In this document: positions 8,319 through 16,537 of the stretch, one piece after another
Layout: each line of letters opens with the position of its first letter
Position numbering within the stretch: the first letter of the stretch is position 1
Assembly (NCBI GenBank): GCA_965243105.1
Contig: CBDEUC010000003.1
Location: 1,674,001 to 1,738,000 of the forward strand
DNA: 64,000 nt
Reading direction: 5' to 3'
Origin: WLWS01 sp965243105
GTDB taxonomy: Bacteria; Pseudomonadota; Gammaproteobacteria; Eutrophobiales; Eutrophobiaceae
Position numbers and translations under genes: made by a program
The notes under the pieces: model-generated
Database searches by the model: none
The model's input: the letters and a program-made list of their open reading frames with translations, nothing else
Told to the model about the DNA's origin: nothing

Positions 8319-9110
8319 ATGCTTAATGAACGTATAAATGAACTACACCAGCAGGCCTGCGACAGGGGTGAGGACCGCTATCGCGATCCCGACACGGGCT
8401 ACCTGGTTTTTACTGCCCATGCCCTGGAGAAGCGCGGCTACTGCTGTAACTCCGGCTGCCGGCACTGTCCCTATAAAGAAGCGGAAGATTTTGCTGCCGA
8501 GCAGGCCGGGTGGCTGACCGATGACCGCCCCGAACCTGGTCGGCCCAGCGTGTTGCTTTTCTGGAGTGGCGGCAAGGACAGCTTTTTAGCCTACCGCGCC
8601 CTGGCACGCGAGGAAGAAAGGCAGATCGTGCTGGTGAATACCTTTGATGCGAGCAGTGGCATGATTGCTCACCAGGATATTCACAGCGAGGTCGTGGCGG
8701 AGCAGGCGGCCCACCTTGGCGTGCCGGCAATCGGCGTGCCCCTGCACCCGGCACGGGATTACATTGAACACGTGTTACTTGCCCTGGATTTGCTTGATAA
8801 CTGCGAGGCGCTGGCCTTTGGTGATCTACACCTTGAGCACATTCGCGAATGGCGTCTCACTACTTTCGGTGGTGAGGAAAGAACCAGCGGCCTGTCCCTG
8901 CTATTCCCCATCTGGAAAGTACCCTACGAAGAACTCATGCAGGATCTTGAAAATTCAAATGCTGCCTGCCATGTCAGCGCGGTGGCGAAAGAGGGGCTTG
9001 ATATCAGTATTGGCGACAGGTTTGATGAAACCCTGCTAAGCCGTCTTCCCGAAGATGCCGACAAGTTCGGCGAGAACGGCGAGTTTCATACACGGGTGAC
9101 GTTTAAATAA
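8319..9110 (+). CDS. DUF5522 domain fused to diphthine-ammonia-ligase-like ATP pyrophosphatase
   Basis: A 263-residue fusion. Residues 20-52 form a DUF5522-type Cys cluster (RGYCCNSGCRHCPY, Cys 42, 43, 47, 50), likely a metal-binding knuckle. From residue 76 an adenine-nucleotide alpha-hydrolase domain begins with the PP-loop FWSGGKDSF (81-89), and the rest matches the ATP_bind_4 (diphthine-ammonia-ligase-like) family, including FGDLHLEHIREW. These enzymes activate a substrate carbonyl with ATP for amidation. Bacteria do not make diphthamide, so the real substrate is unknown. It is transcribed away from the PLD-like gene and ends just before a hairpin terminator shared with katG. Confidence 0.8.
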   Translation: MLNERINELHQQACDRGEDRYRDPDTGYLVFTAHALEKRGYCCNSGCRHCPYKEAEDFAAEQAGWLTDDRPEPGRPSVLLFWSGGKDSFLAYRALAREEERQIVLVNTFDASSGMIAHQDIHSEVVAEQAAHLGVPAIGVPLHPARDYIEHVLLALDLLDNCEALAFGDLHLEHIREWRLTTFGGEERTSGLSLLFPIWKVPYEELMQDLENSNAACHVSAVAKEGLDISIGDRFDETLLSRLPEDADKFGENGEFHTRVTFK

Positions 9111-9112
9111 AT

Positions 9113-9144
9113 AAAAAAGGCGACGTATTGCTACGCCGCCTTTT
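9113..9144. terminator. Bidirectional hairpin terminator between the ATPase-like gene and katG
   Basis: AAGGCGACGTA and TACGCCGCCTT form an 11-bp stem with one A/C mismatch and a TTGC loop, flanked by A6 on the left and T4 on the right, so it can work for transcripts from both sides. It starts two bases after the stop of the 8319 gene and lies 37 bases from the katG stop. Confidence 0.75.
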
Positions 9145-9180
9145 CTTTACTGCTTGCCTTGAGTGGGTGAGTTACCTCAT

Positions 9181-11430
9181 TTAACGTCCTGCTACCTGGT
9201 CATTGCCAGTGGTGACATCAAAGCGATCCAGGTTCATCACCTTTGTCCAGGCGGTGGTGAAGTCATTGACCAGTTTCGCTTCACCGTCTTTTGCTGCATA
9301 CACTTCTGCTATGGCGCGAAGCTCGGAGTTGGAACCAAACACCAGGTCCACGGAGCTTGCCTTCCACCTTGGCTTGCCGCTGTTGCGGTCAACGCCTTCG
9401 TAGGTGCCGGCCACTTCTTTTGACTTCTTCCACATCGTTGACATGTCCAGCAGGTTGACGAAGAAGTCATTGCCAAGTGCACCGGGTTTTGTGGTTAATA
9501 CACCCAGCTTTGAGTCAAAGGCATTGGCGCCGATGCTGCGCATGCCACCTACAAGAGCCGTCATTTCGGGAATGGTCAGTCTCAGCAGGTCAGCTTTCTC
9601 CACCAGCATCTTTGTCGGCGAGGCATAGCTGCGTTCGCTGTAGTAGTTCCTGAAAGCGTCAGCGGTTGGTTCAAGGTAGGCGAAAGACTTCACGTCGGTC
9701 TGCTCCTGGGTGGCATCGGTACGGCCGGGAGTGAAAGGAATATCAATCTTGTACCCTTTCCTGTTTGCCGCTTCTTCCACCGCCGCATTACCGGCAATCA
9801 CGATAGTGTCAGCCAGTGATACCTTCTTACCTTTGGGCAGTTTCCTGTTAAAGTTCACGCGAACCTTGTCCAGCGTATCGATGACCTTTGCCAGCTCAGC
9901 GGGGTTATTCACTTCCCAGTCTTTCTGCGGGGCCAGTCGCACGCGGGCACCGTTGGCACCACCGCGCATGTCGGAGCCGCGAAAGCTTGCCGCCGATGCC
10001 CAGGCAGTGCGTACCAGCTCGGCGTTACTGAGTCCAGACTTGAGGATTTGCATTTCAAGTTTCTCTGCCTCGTTGTGGCTGATCAGCTTGTGATCCACGG
10101 CTGGCACCGGGTCCTGCCATATGAAGATATCTTCCGGTACTTCCGCACCCACGTAGCGCTCGCGGGGGCCAAGGTCCCTGTGGGTCAGCTTGAACCAGGC
10201 GCGGGCAAATGCATTGTCGAACTCTTTCGGGTTGTTAAGAAAGCGCTCGGTGATCTCGCGAAAGCCAGGATCCTTTTTAAGGGCAAGGTCGGTGGTGAAC
10301 ATAATCGGCGCGTGACGCTTGCCGGCTATGTGTGCATCGGGTACCAGTGACTTTGCACTTTCATCGGTGGGGATCCACTGGGTAGCGCCAGCCGGGCTTT
10401 TTGACTGTTTCCAGTCAAAGCGCAACAGGAAGTCCAGGTACTGTATGGACCATGCCGTTGGCGTGGCCGTCCAGGCACCTTCAAGACCACTTGTCATGGC
10501 GTCACTTCCCTTGCCCGTGCCACAGCGGTTCTTCCAGCCAAGACCCTGCTCCTCGAGGGCAGCAGCGGCAGGCTCGGCGCCGACGCAGTCGGCCTTCTTT
10601 GCACCGTGGGCCTTGCCCAGGGTGTGACCGCCGGCAATCAGCGCAACGATTTCTTCATCGTTCATGGCCATGCGACCAAAGGATTCGCGAATGTCTGCGG
10701 CGGCCGAGATGGGATCGTGGTTACCGTTGGGTCCTTCCGGGTTCACATAGATAAGACCCATCTGCACAGCTGCGAGGGGCTTTTCCATCTTGCCGTCCTT
10801 GTGATAACGCTTGTCGTTGGCCAGCATTTCCGTTTCTGCACCCCAGTAAACCAGGTCGGCTTCCCAGTCGTCTGCGCGGCCGCCGGCAAAACCCAGGGTT
10901 TCAAAACCCATGGACTCGAGCGCGACGTTGCCGGAGAGGATGATAAGGTCGCCCCAGGAAACGCTGCGGCCATACTTCTGCTTTACCGGCCACAGGATGC
11001 GACGTGCCTTGTCGAGGTTGGCGTTATCCGGCCAGCTATTTAGCGGCTCAAAGCGGATCTGTCCGCCGTCAGCGCCGCCGCGACCGTCATGAACACGGTA
11101 GGTACCTGCTGCATGCCAGGCAGAGCGAATCATCAGGCCACCGTAGTGACCCCAGTCTGCCGGCCACCAGTCCTGCGATGTTTTCAGGGTCTTTTCGATG
11201 TCGGCTTTCAGTGCTTCAAGATCTACCTTGCTGAATTCCTCGGCGTAATCAAAATCGCCGTAGGGGTTTGATGCGGGGTCGTGGGCGCGAAGCTGGTTGA
11301 GGTTAAGCTTGTCGGGCCACCAGAACTGGTTTGACCTGCCGGTGACTTCCTCGGCAAATACCAGTGCCGAGCTAAAGGTTAATACGCTGTACAGGGCTGC
11401 GATAAAAACCAGGTAAGTAATTCTGAACAT
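9181..11430 (-). CDS. katG: Catalase-peroxidase with an export signal
   Basis: A 749-residue bifunctional haem catalase-peroxidase that removes hydrogen peroxide. The distal haem motif RSAWHAAGTYR has R102, W105 and H106, and the proximal His lies in ALIAGGHTLGKAHG (about residue 268). The second KatG half-repeat is present, so the enzyme is full length. Residues 1-26 form a hydrophobic signal sequence ending VFA-EE, so the protein is probably exported, like the KatP/periplasmic branch rather than cytoplasmic KatG. AAGGAG lies 7 bases before the ATG. The small secreted protein and oxyR are upstream on the same strand, which suggests OxyR control. Confidence 0.95.
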   Translation of the reverse strand: MFRITYLVFIAALYSVLTFSSALVFAEEVTGRSNQFWWPDKLNLNQLRAHDPASNPYGDFDYAEEFSKVDLEALKADIEKTLKTSQDWWPADWGHYGGLMIRSAWHAAGTYRVHDGRGGADGGQIRFEPLNSWPDNANLDKARRILWPVKQKYGRSVSWGDLIILSGNVALESMGFETLGFAGGRADDWEADLVYWGAETEMLANDKRYHKDGKMEKPLAAVQMGLIYVNPEGPNGNHDPISAAADIRESFGRMAMNDEEIVALIAGGHTLGKAHGAKKADCVGAEPAAAALEEQGLGWKNRCGTGKGSDAMTSGLEGAWTATPTAWSIQYLDFLLRFDWKQSKSPAGATQWIPTDESAKSLVPDAHIAGKRHAPIMFTTDLALKKDPGFREITERFLNNPKEFDNAFARAWFKLTHRDLGPRERYVGAEVPEDIFIWQDPVPAVDHKLISHNEAEKLEMQILKSGLSNAELVRTAWASAASFRGSDMRGGANGARVRLAPQKDWEVNNPAELAKVIDTLDKVRVNFNRKLPKGKKVSLADTIVIAGNAAVEEAANRKGYKIDIPFTPGRTDATQEQTDVKSFAYLEPTADAFRNYYSERSYASPTKMLVEKADLLRLTIPEMTALVGGMRSIGANAFDSKLGVLTTKPGALGNDFFVNLLDMSTMWKKSKEVAGTYEGVDRNSGKPRWKASSVDLVFGSNSELRAIAEVYAAKDGEAKLVNDFTTAWTKVMNLDRFDVTTGNDQVAGR

Positions 11431-11462
11431 GATGAACTCCTTTTTTCGAGATGCGGATGAAA

Positions 11463-11497
11463 TAAACGGGCGATTGATTACTCAAATCGCCCGTTTA
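11463..11497 (-). terminator. Perfect 13-bp hairpin between the small secreted protein gene and katG
   Basis: TAAACGGGCGATT (11463-11475) and its exact complement (11485-11497) form a stem with a nine-base loop. Read on the minus strand it is followed by TTTATTTC, a weak U-rich tail. It lies 16 bases after the stop of the small gene and 33 bases before katG, so it may be a leaky terminator or an mRNA-stability element that sets katG level relative to the upstream gene. Confidence 0.6.
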
Positions 11498-11512
11498 CCC
11501 TTATCCAGTCCC

Positions 11513-11782
11513 TTAGCTATCCTGGGCCTGGAAGTTGCCAGTCACTGTTTCATACAGGACTGAAGAGGTGGCGTCGTTGGCGACAACTGAGTTGCCCTTA
11601 ACGTTTACTTCCTTGCCACCGGTCACCGCTTTGTAGAGGGGGGATACAAAGCCTGATGGTGAGTTAACCCGAATCTCGATCCTTTCGGCTGAGTTCTGTG
11701 CTGCCACGCCCTGGTAAAAACCTTCTGCCTGTACCTGGGTGGTGGCCATTGCGATTACTGCTGAAGCGATAATTGTTTTCAT
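11513..11782 (-). CDS. Small secreted protein upstream of katG
   Basis: An 89-residue protein starting at ATG 11782, with AAGGAGA 6-12 bases upstream; the open frame reaches 11821 but lacks a ribosome site there. Residues 1-19 (MKTIIASAVIAMATTQVQA) are a clean Sec signal peptide with an A-x-A cleavage site. The mature part of about 70 residues is Ser/Val/Asn-rich with no Cys and no known catalytic motif. It resembles short periplasmic proteins of the DUF4148 type only loosely. Position between oxyR and katG suggests peroxide induction. Function unknown. Confidence 0.65.
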   Translation of the reverse strand: MKTIIASAVIAMATTQVQAEGFYQGVAAQNSAERIEIRVNSPSGFVSPLYKAVTGGKEVNVKGNSVVANDATSSVLYETVTGNFQAQDS

Positions 11783-11888
11783 GTTGTTTCTCCTTTGCTT
11801 GTTTAAAAATTTCAAATTCACATTTAGCGTGTTGGAAACAAGCTTAGGAGTCTTCGCAAGCCTTGAGAAATACTTGCTTTTTATAGGG

Positions 11889-11911
11889 GCCTATAAGTAA
11901 AGCTTATAGGC
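11889..11911. promoter_or_regulatory. Palindrome GCCTATAAG-N5-CTTATAGGC upstream of the katG transcription unit
   Basis: A perfect 9-bp inverted repeat with a TAAAG centre, within a run containing further ATAG and CTAT words (11884-11933). It lies about 110 bases before the ATG of the small secreted protein. ATAG/CTAT are the building blocks of OxyR sites, but the spacing (11 rather than 7) does not match the classical OxyR operator. It could also be a weak oxyR terminator. Confidence 0.35.
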
Positions 11912-11920
11912 TGTATTACC

Positions 11921-12799
11921 CTATAACTGCAGGGATACCAGCGAGTGAGCCAGTCGTCGATACAGCGCAGAACGTTCACTGGATTCTTTCCAGCAAAGCG
12001 CCACGCTACGAGAAGGTTCGTTAATATTGAAGGGAAGAAACTTCACACCGTCCTGGCGAACACCGGTTGCCATCTCCGGTACCAGGGTTACGCCGAGGCC
12101 GTTGGCCACCATGCCGATCAGGGTTTCCAGGCTGGCGGACTTGTGCAGCTTTGTATTGCTGGCATTGGCCTGCTGGCAAACTGACAGCGCCTGTTCACGC
12201 AGGCAGTGACCTTCTTCCAGCAACAGGATGTTTTCGTCCTTGATATCATCGTAGTTCACCGACTCGTAGTCATGCAGGTGACTGTCGCGGTTTACGCAAA
12301 GATAAAAGTTTTCTTCCATCACCTTGACCCCGGTGATGCCTTTTTCATTTACCGGCAGGGCAATCAGGGCCACGTCGATACTACCGTCCTGTAGTTTCTT
12401 TAGCAGTTCAGCGGTCTTGTCTTCCACCACGGAAAAATTCAGGCTGGCGTAGCGTGCCATGAGCACGGGTAGTACCCGCGGTACCAGGTAGGGGGAAATA
12501 GTTGGAAAGGCACCCAGGCTGACATCACCTGCAAGCGGGTTTTCTTCTTCCCGCGCGATGGTGTAAAACTCGTTGACCTCGTCGAGGATTTTTCGAGCCT
12601 GCTCAACCAGCACTTCACCTTTCGTTGTTACCGAGAGCCCGGTGGTGTCCCGGTCGAAAAGTTTCGTATCGATGCTTTCTTCCAGTTTTTTTACCTGCAT
12701 GCTGAGAGCAGGCTGGCTGACAAAGCACTTCTCTGATGCACGGCTGAACGAACCGGTATCGGCAACCGCCACGAGGTATTTTAAATCACGTATATTCAC
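11921..12799 (-). CDS. oxyR: OxyR, peroxide-sensing LysR-family activator
   Basis: A 292-residue LysR-type regulator. Residues 1-60 form the winged helix-turn-helix (DTGSFSRASEKCFVSQPALS). The redox pair is at the same positions as in E. coli OxyR: C199 in EEGHCLREQ and C208 in ALSVC, which form a disulfide on peroxide exposure. The SLETLIGMVANGLGVTLVPE segment is the usual OxyR effector-domain motif. The start is GTG at 12799, with AAGGACAG upstream. It lies just upstream of the small secreted gene and katG on the same strand, its likely targets. Confidence 0.95.
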   Translation of the reverse strand: MNIRDLKYLVAVADTGSFSRASEKCFVSQPALSMQVKKLEESIDTKLFDRDTTGLSVTTKGEVLVEQARKILDEVNEFYTIAREEENPLAGDVSLGAFPTISPYLVPRVLPVLMARYASLNFSVVEDKTAELLKKLQDGSIDVALIALPVNEKGITGVKVMEENFYLCVNRDSHLHDYESVNYDDIKDENILLLEEGHCLREQALSVCQQANASNTKLHKSASLETLIGMVANGLGVTLVPEMATGVRQDGVKFLPFNINEPSRSVALCWKESSERSALYRRLAHSLVSLQL

Positions 12800-13040
12800 T
12801 GGCTAAAACCTGTCCTTACTAACATCCAATTTCCCTGCTCGACCCAATGGTCGCTATTTCTTGAGCCTGCAATGTATTCGCGAAGCATGTATATAACAAA
12901 TTAATTGTTTTTATATAATTGATTGATTTTCTATATGATAAAAACCCAGGAAATTCCGTGATTTGCGTGAAAAACAGGAAATAGTCATGCAGGATTGTTG
13001 CTAGAATGCGGGCTCATAATAAGAACAGTTACTGCGTCAC

Positions 13041-14267
13041 ATGAGCAAGCCCGCCTCGGCACTTCACCACGAACCCACCGTCTTTGACGGCTGGCGCTCC
13101 ATCGTCATCTCTCTTTACATGGCGCTGGCGGGCTATAGCGTGCTGGTAGGTATCCCGGTTATCAGCACGGCCTGGGTCAACCTGCTTGGTTTCTCCGAGG
13201 TAGAGGTGGGGCGTGTTGCCGGTGCTGATCTCGGTGGACTGTCTCTCGGTGCGGTGGTCGCCGCCATCCTTGTCGCCAGGGTCAACCGTCGCCTGCTGAT
13301 GGTGATATCGGCACTCATTGCCATCCTTGCCAATGCCCTGTGTATTTACCTGGTGAGCTATGAACAGGTACTGTGGCTACGACTACTTGCCGGTTTTGGC
13401 AGCGGTATCTATACTGCGGTGGCCGTGGCAACACTCGGGGCCACCTCGAAGCCCGCCCGTGCCTTTAATCTCATGCTGTTTGCCTTTGCGTTTTCACAGG
13501 CGCTGGAGCTACACGTGCTGCCGCAGCTGAGCATGAACGGTATTTACCTCGTTTTTATTGGCACCTATGTCGTGTCATTTCCCTTTATAAAGTGGCTGCC
13601 TGCTTATGCGCTTGATGAAGGTCTCGACGTGGAAGTGGATGTGCAGGAGGACGATGGAGGTGAGCACGTGGAGCACCGCCATGTACCGGTTTACGTACCC
13701 TGCATGGTGCTGGCGGCCATGGTGGTGACCTATATCAACATCGGTGCATACTGGACCTACATTGAACTGGCCAGTAATGATCCGAGCATGTCCACCGCCG
13801 ATCCGGAATGGGTGGGGCGCGTGCTGGTGTGGTCGTCTTTTCTCAGTTTACTGGGTTGTCTCTTTGCTACCTTGCTGAGCAATCGCTTTGGTCTTGCCCG
13901 TCCGCTGCTGGTGACCCTCGTGATCCAGTCATGCATGGTGGCCATGCTGGCACTGGGCATCACCGATACCAAGATCCTCATGAGCGTATTCATGTTTAAC
14001 TTTCTATGGATCTTTATTGACGTCTACCAGATGGCGACAGTTGCCAACGTGGATCATTCCGGCAGGTTTGCCGCGCTGATGCCGGGCGCACAGGGCCTGG
14101 GGCAGATTATCGGTCCCAACCTTGCCGCATCCATACTGGGCATGGGTTTAGGGTACAAGGGCGTATTTATCATGTGTTCAACGGCGACAATGGTGGCCAT
14201 GTTGATATATGCTTTCATGTACATCAATTTAAGAAAGACCATCCCGGCTCTTGCCGATGCGTCGTAA
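13041..14267 (+). CDS. MFS transporter, probably for an amine or amino-acid-like substrate
   Basis: A 408-residue major facilitator superfamily protein with about 12 membrane spans and a hydrophilic, acidic and His-rich central loop near residues 195-215 (DVQEDDGGEHVEHRH). It is 16 bases upstream of an agmatinase gene in the same direction, so the pair probably forms a unit for uptake or export of a guanidino compound or polyamine. The loop His/Asp cluster is unusual and could bind a metal (inference). Substrate is not shown by the sequence. The 240 bases upstream are AT-rich, with no clear operator. Confidence 0.75.
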   Translation: MSKPASALHHEPTVFDGWRSIVISLYMALAGYSVLVGIPVISTAWVNLLGFSEVEVGRVAGADLGGLSLGAVVAAILVARVNRRLLMVISALIAILANALCIYLVSYEQVLWLRLLAGFGSGIYTAVAVATLGATSKPARAFNLMLFAFAFSQALELHVLPQLSMNGIYLVFIGTYVVSFPFIKWLPAYALDEGLDVEVDVQEDDGGEHVEHRHVPVYVPCMVLAAMVVTYINIGAYWTYIELASNDPSMSTADPEWVGRVLVWSSFLSLLGCLFATLLSNRFGLARPLLVTLVIQSCMVAMLALGITDTKILMSVFMFNFLWIFIDVYQMATVANVDHSGRFAALMPGAQGLGQIIGPNLAASILGMGLGYKGVFIMCSTATMVAMLIYAFMYINLRKTIPALADAS

Positions 14268-14283
14268 GTGAAAGTGTCAGGAA

Positions 14284-15234
14284 ATGCATAAAGAAGAAAT
14301 AGACCAGGGCGCGTTCAGGGAAGATTTGAAGGGCACCATCGGTGAGCCCACCTATGGTGGTGTGCTCAGCTACATGCGTCGCAGGTACAGCCGCGATCTC
14401 GCCAGCGCCGATGTCGCCGTTACCGGTATACCCTTTGATACCGCCACCACCAACCGTCCCGGCACGCGCTTTGGTCCGCGTGGTATACGACAGGCATCAA
14501 CCCAGGTGAGCTGGGCGCAGCTGGATGACTGGGGCTTTGATGTTTTCGACAAGCTCTCGGTGATTGATTACGGCGATTGTGATTTTGATCATGGCAGGCC
14601 GGAAACAGTGCCGGACTCCATCACGGCGCATATACGCAAGCTTCTGGCAGGTGACGTGGCAGTACTCAGCCTCGGTGGCGATCACTTTGTGACCTATCCC
14701 ATATTAAAAGCCTATGCGGAAGTGCATGGGCCCCTGTCGCTGATCCATTTTGATGCCCATTCCGATACCTGGGAAGACGAGGATGGCCGCATTGACCACG
14801 GCACCATGTTTTACCACGCGGCAAAAGAGGGGCTGGTTGTGCCCTCGGAGTCCATACAGGTTGGCCTGCGCACCTATAACAAGGACACCTTTGATTTCAA
14901 CATCATCAAGGGGCCGCAGGTACACGAGATGGGTGTGGCAGCAGTGGTAAGCAGGATAAGGGAAGTGGTGGAGGACAGGCCCTGTTATCTTACTTTTGAT
15001 ATCGACTGTCTTGATCCCAGCTACGCACCGGGTACCGGCACGCCGGTCATCGGCGGCCTGAGTACACACCAGGCCCAGCAGATCCTGCGCGGTTTAAAAG
15101 GTGTAAATGTTGTGGGCATGGACCTCGTGGAAGTGGCGCCAGCCTACGATGTAGGTGAAATTACGTCTCTTGCCGGTGCCACGCTGACGCTGGAAATGTT
15201 ATACCTGCACGCTGCCGCAAGGGGCCTCGCCTGA
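14284..15234 (+). CDS. speB: Agmatinase-type ureohydrolase
   Basis: A 316-residue manganese-dependent ureohydrolase that would split agmatine into putrescine and urea. The three metal-binding signatures are intact: GGDH (131-134), FDAHSDTW (156-163) and FDIDCLDPSYAPGTGTP (about 238-254). The arginase/agmatinase/guanidinobutyrase families share these; the polyamine surroundings favour agmatine, while guanidinobutyrate or a related guanidine remains possible. It is probably co-transcribed with the MFS gene. It converges on the PuuB-like gene with an 8-base gap and no obvious terminator. Confidence 0.85.
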   Translation: MHKEEIDQGAFREDLKGTIGEPTYGGVLSYMRRRYSRDLASADVAVTGIPFDTATTNRPGTRFGPRGIRQASTQVSWAQLDDWGFDVFDKLSVIDYGDCDFDHGRPETVPDSITAHIRKLLAGDVAVLSLGGDHFVTYPILKAYAEVHGPLSLIHFDAHSDTWEDEDGRIDHGTMFYHAAKEGLVVPSESIQVGLRTYNKDTFDFNIIKGPQVHEMGVAAVVSRIREVVEDRPCYLTFDIDCLDPSYAPGTGTPVIGGLSTHQAQQILRGLKGVNVVGMDLVEVAPAYDVGEITSLAGATLTLEMLYLHAAARGLA

Positions 15235-15242
15235 ACAAGACC

Positions 15243-16532
15243 TCAGGGCAGTAAGTCCAGGGTGCGGTAGTAAAGCATGCCAAGGGCAACGAGGTTGTTG
15301 CCTATCATGCGATCGCCCGGTATGCGGTAGTGCTTGACCCGTTCAAACATGTCAAAGCGCTCCGAGGTGCCTGACACCACTTCCGCCAGGATATTGCCGA
15401 CGATATGCGTGACGTTAACACCATGGCCCGAGTAACCCTGGGCAAAGAAGACGTTGTTGCCGATACGTCCCAGGTGCGGAATACGGTTGATCACGACACC
15501 AATCTTGCCACCCCACTCAAAGTCGATCCTGAGATCTTTCAACTGAGGGTAGATTTTCAGCATGCGCGGTAACATCGAAGCGCTGATGCTGGCCGGGTCA
15601 CGACCGGAATAATTGCAGCGTCCACCGAACAGCATGCGCTTGTCTGCGCTGAGACGGTAATAATTGAGCACGTGGCTCATCTCGCAGACCGCCATGTCGC
15701 TGGGAATGATTTCCTTTTGCAGTTCCTCGGAAAGAGGTTCGGTGCCGATGATATAGCTGCCTGCCGGAAAAACGATCCCACCCATGTTCCTGTGTTCAAG
15801 GGTGTGATAGGCATTACCACCCACCACCACAAAATCACTTTGCACAAAACCACTGGCGGTGTGCACCTTCGGTTTCGCACCATGTTCAATACGCATCACC
15901 GGCGAGTTTTCAAAAATCTGCGCGCCCAGTTCAATCGCCGCAGCGGCTTCACCCAGGCACAGGTTGAGCGGATGAAGATGACCATTGGCATTGTTGATCA
16001 TACCGCCGAGGTAATAGTCAGTACCAATCTCGCTGAACATCTCCGACTTTGGCACCAGGCGAAATTCGTGTGGCCAGTTCTTTTTTTCCAGGAACTCGCA
16101 TTCCTCTTCGAACTGCCGGTAGTGGCGCGGTTTCTCTGCAACATCGATGTAGCCATACTTGAGGTCACAGTCGATGTTGTATTTCTCAACCCGCTCTTTC
16201 ACTATCTTGTTACCGAGCCAGCCCAGCTCCCACAGCATCTCGGTTTTATCTTCGGGCTGGAAAGTGTTGAGGCGTTTCTGCCCGGCGATGCCACCAATGA
16301 GCTGGCCGCCATTTCGACCACTGGCACCCCAGGACACGCGGTTGGCTTCCACGACCATCACCTTGTAACCCTTCTCACTCAGTTCAAGTGCAGTGGTAAT
16401 ACCGGTAAAGCCGCCGCCGACGATACACACGTCGCAGTGGTGTTCACCTTCAAGGGTCGTTGTCTCGATACTACGGTTGGCAGTGGCCGCGTAGTAGGAT
16501 CCAGTATGGGCTTGTGGAAAAATATCTCTCAT
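15243..16532 (-). CDS. puuB: Gamma-glutamylputrescine oxidase-like FAD enzyme
   Basis: A 429-residue DAO-family flavoprotein. The FAD-binding CIVGGGFTGITTALEL motif is at about residues 36-51, followed by SWGASGRNGGQLIGG, typical of PuuB, OrdL and sarcosine-oxidase relatives. PuuB oxidises gamma-glutamylputrescine to gamma-glutamyl-aminobutyraldehyde, releasing ammonia and peroxide. It sits 5 bases after the AOR gene and downstream of a PuuA-type ligase in the same direction, which supports this assignment. It is the last gene of the minus-strand unit 21218-15243. Substrates such as other glutamylated amines cannot be excluded. Confidence 0.85.
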   Translation of the reverse strand: MRDIFPQAHTGSYYAATANRSIETTTLEGEHHCDVCIVGGGFTGITTALELSEKGYKVMVVEANRVSWGASGRNGGQLIGGIAGQKRLNTFQPEDKTEMLWELGWLGNKIVKERVEKYNIDCDLKYGYIDVAEKPRHYRQFEEECEFLEKKNWPHEFRLVPKSEMFSEIGTDYYLGGMINNANGHLHPLNLCLGEAAAAIELGAQIFENSPVMRIEHGAKPKVHTASGFVQSDFVVVGGNAYHTLEHRNMGGIVFPAGSYIIGTEPLSEELQKEIIPSDMAVCEMSHVLNYYRLSADKRMLFGGRCNYSGRDPASISASMLPRMLKIYPQLKDLRIDFEWGGKIGVVINRIPHLGRIGNNVFFAQGYSGHGVNVTHIVGNILAEVVSGTSERFDMFERVKHYRIPGDRMIGNNLVALGMLYYRTLDLLP

Positions 16533-16537
16533 GTGTA

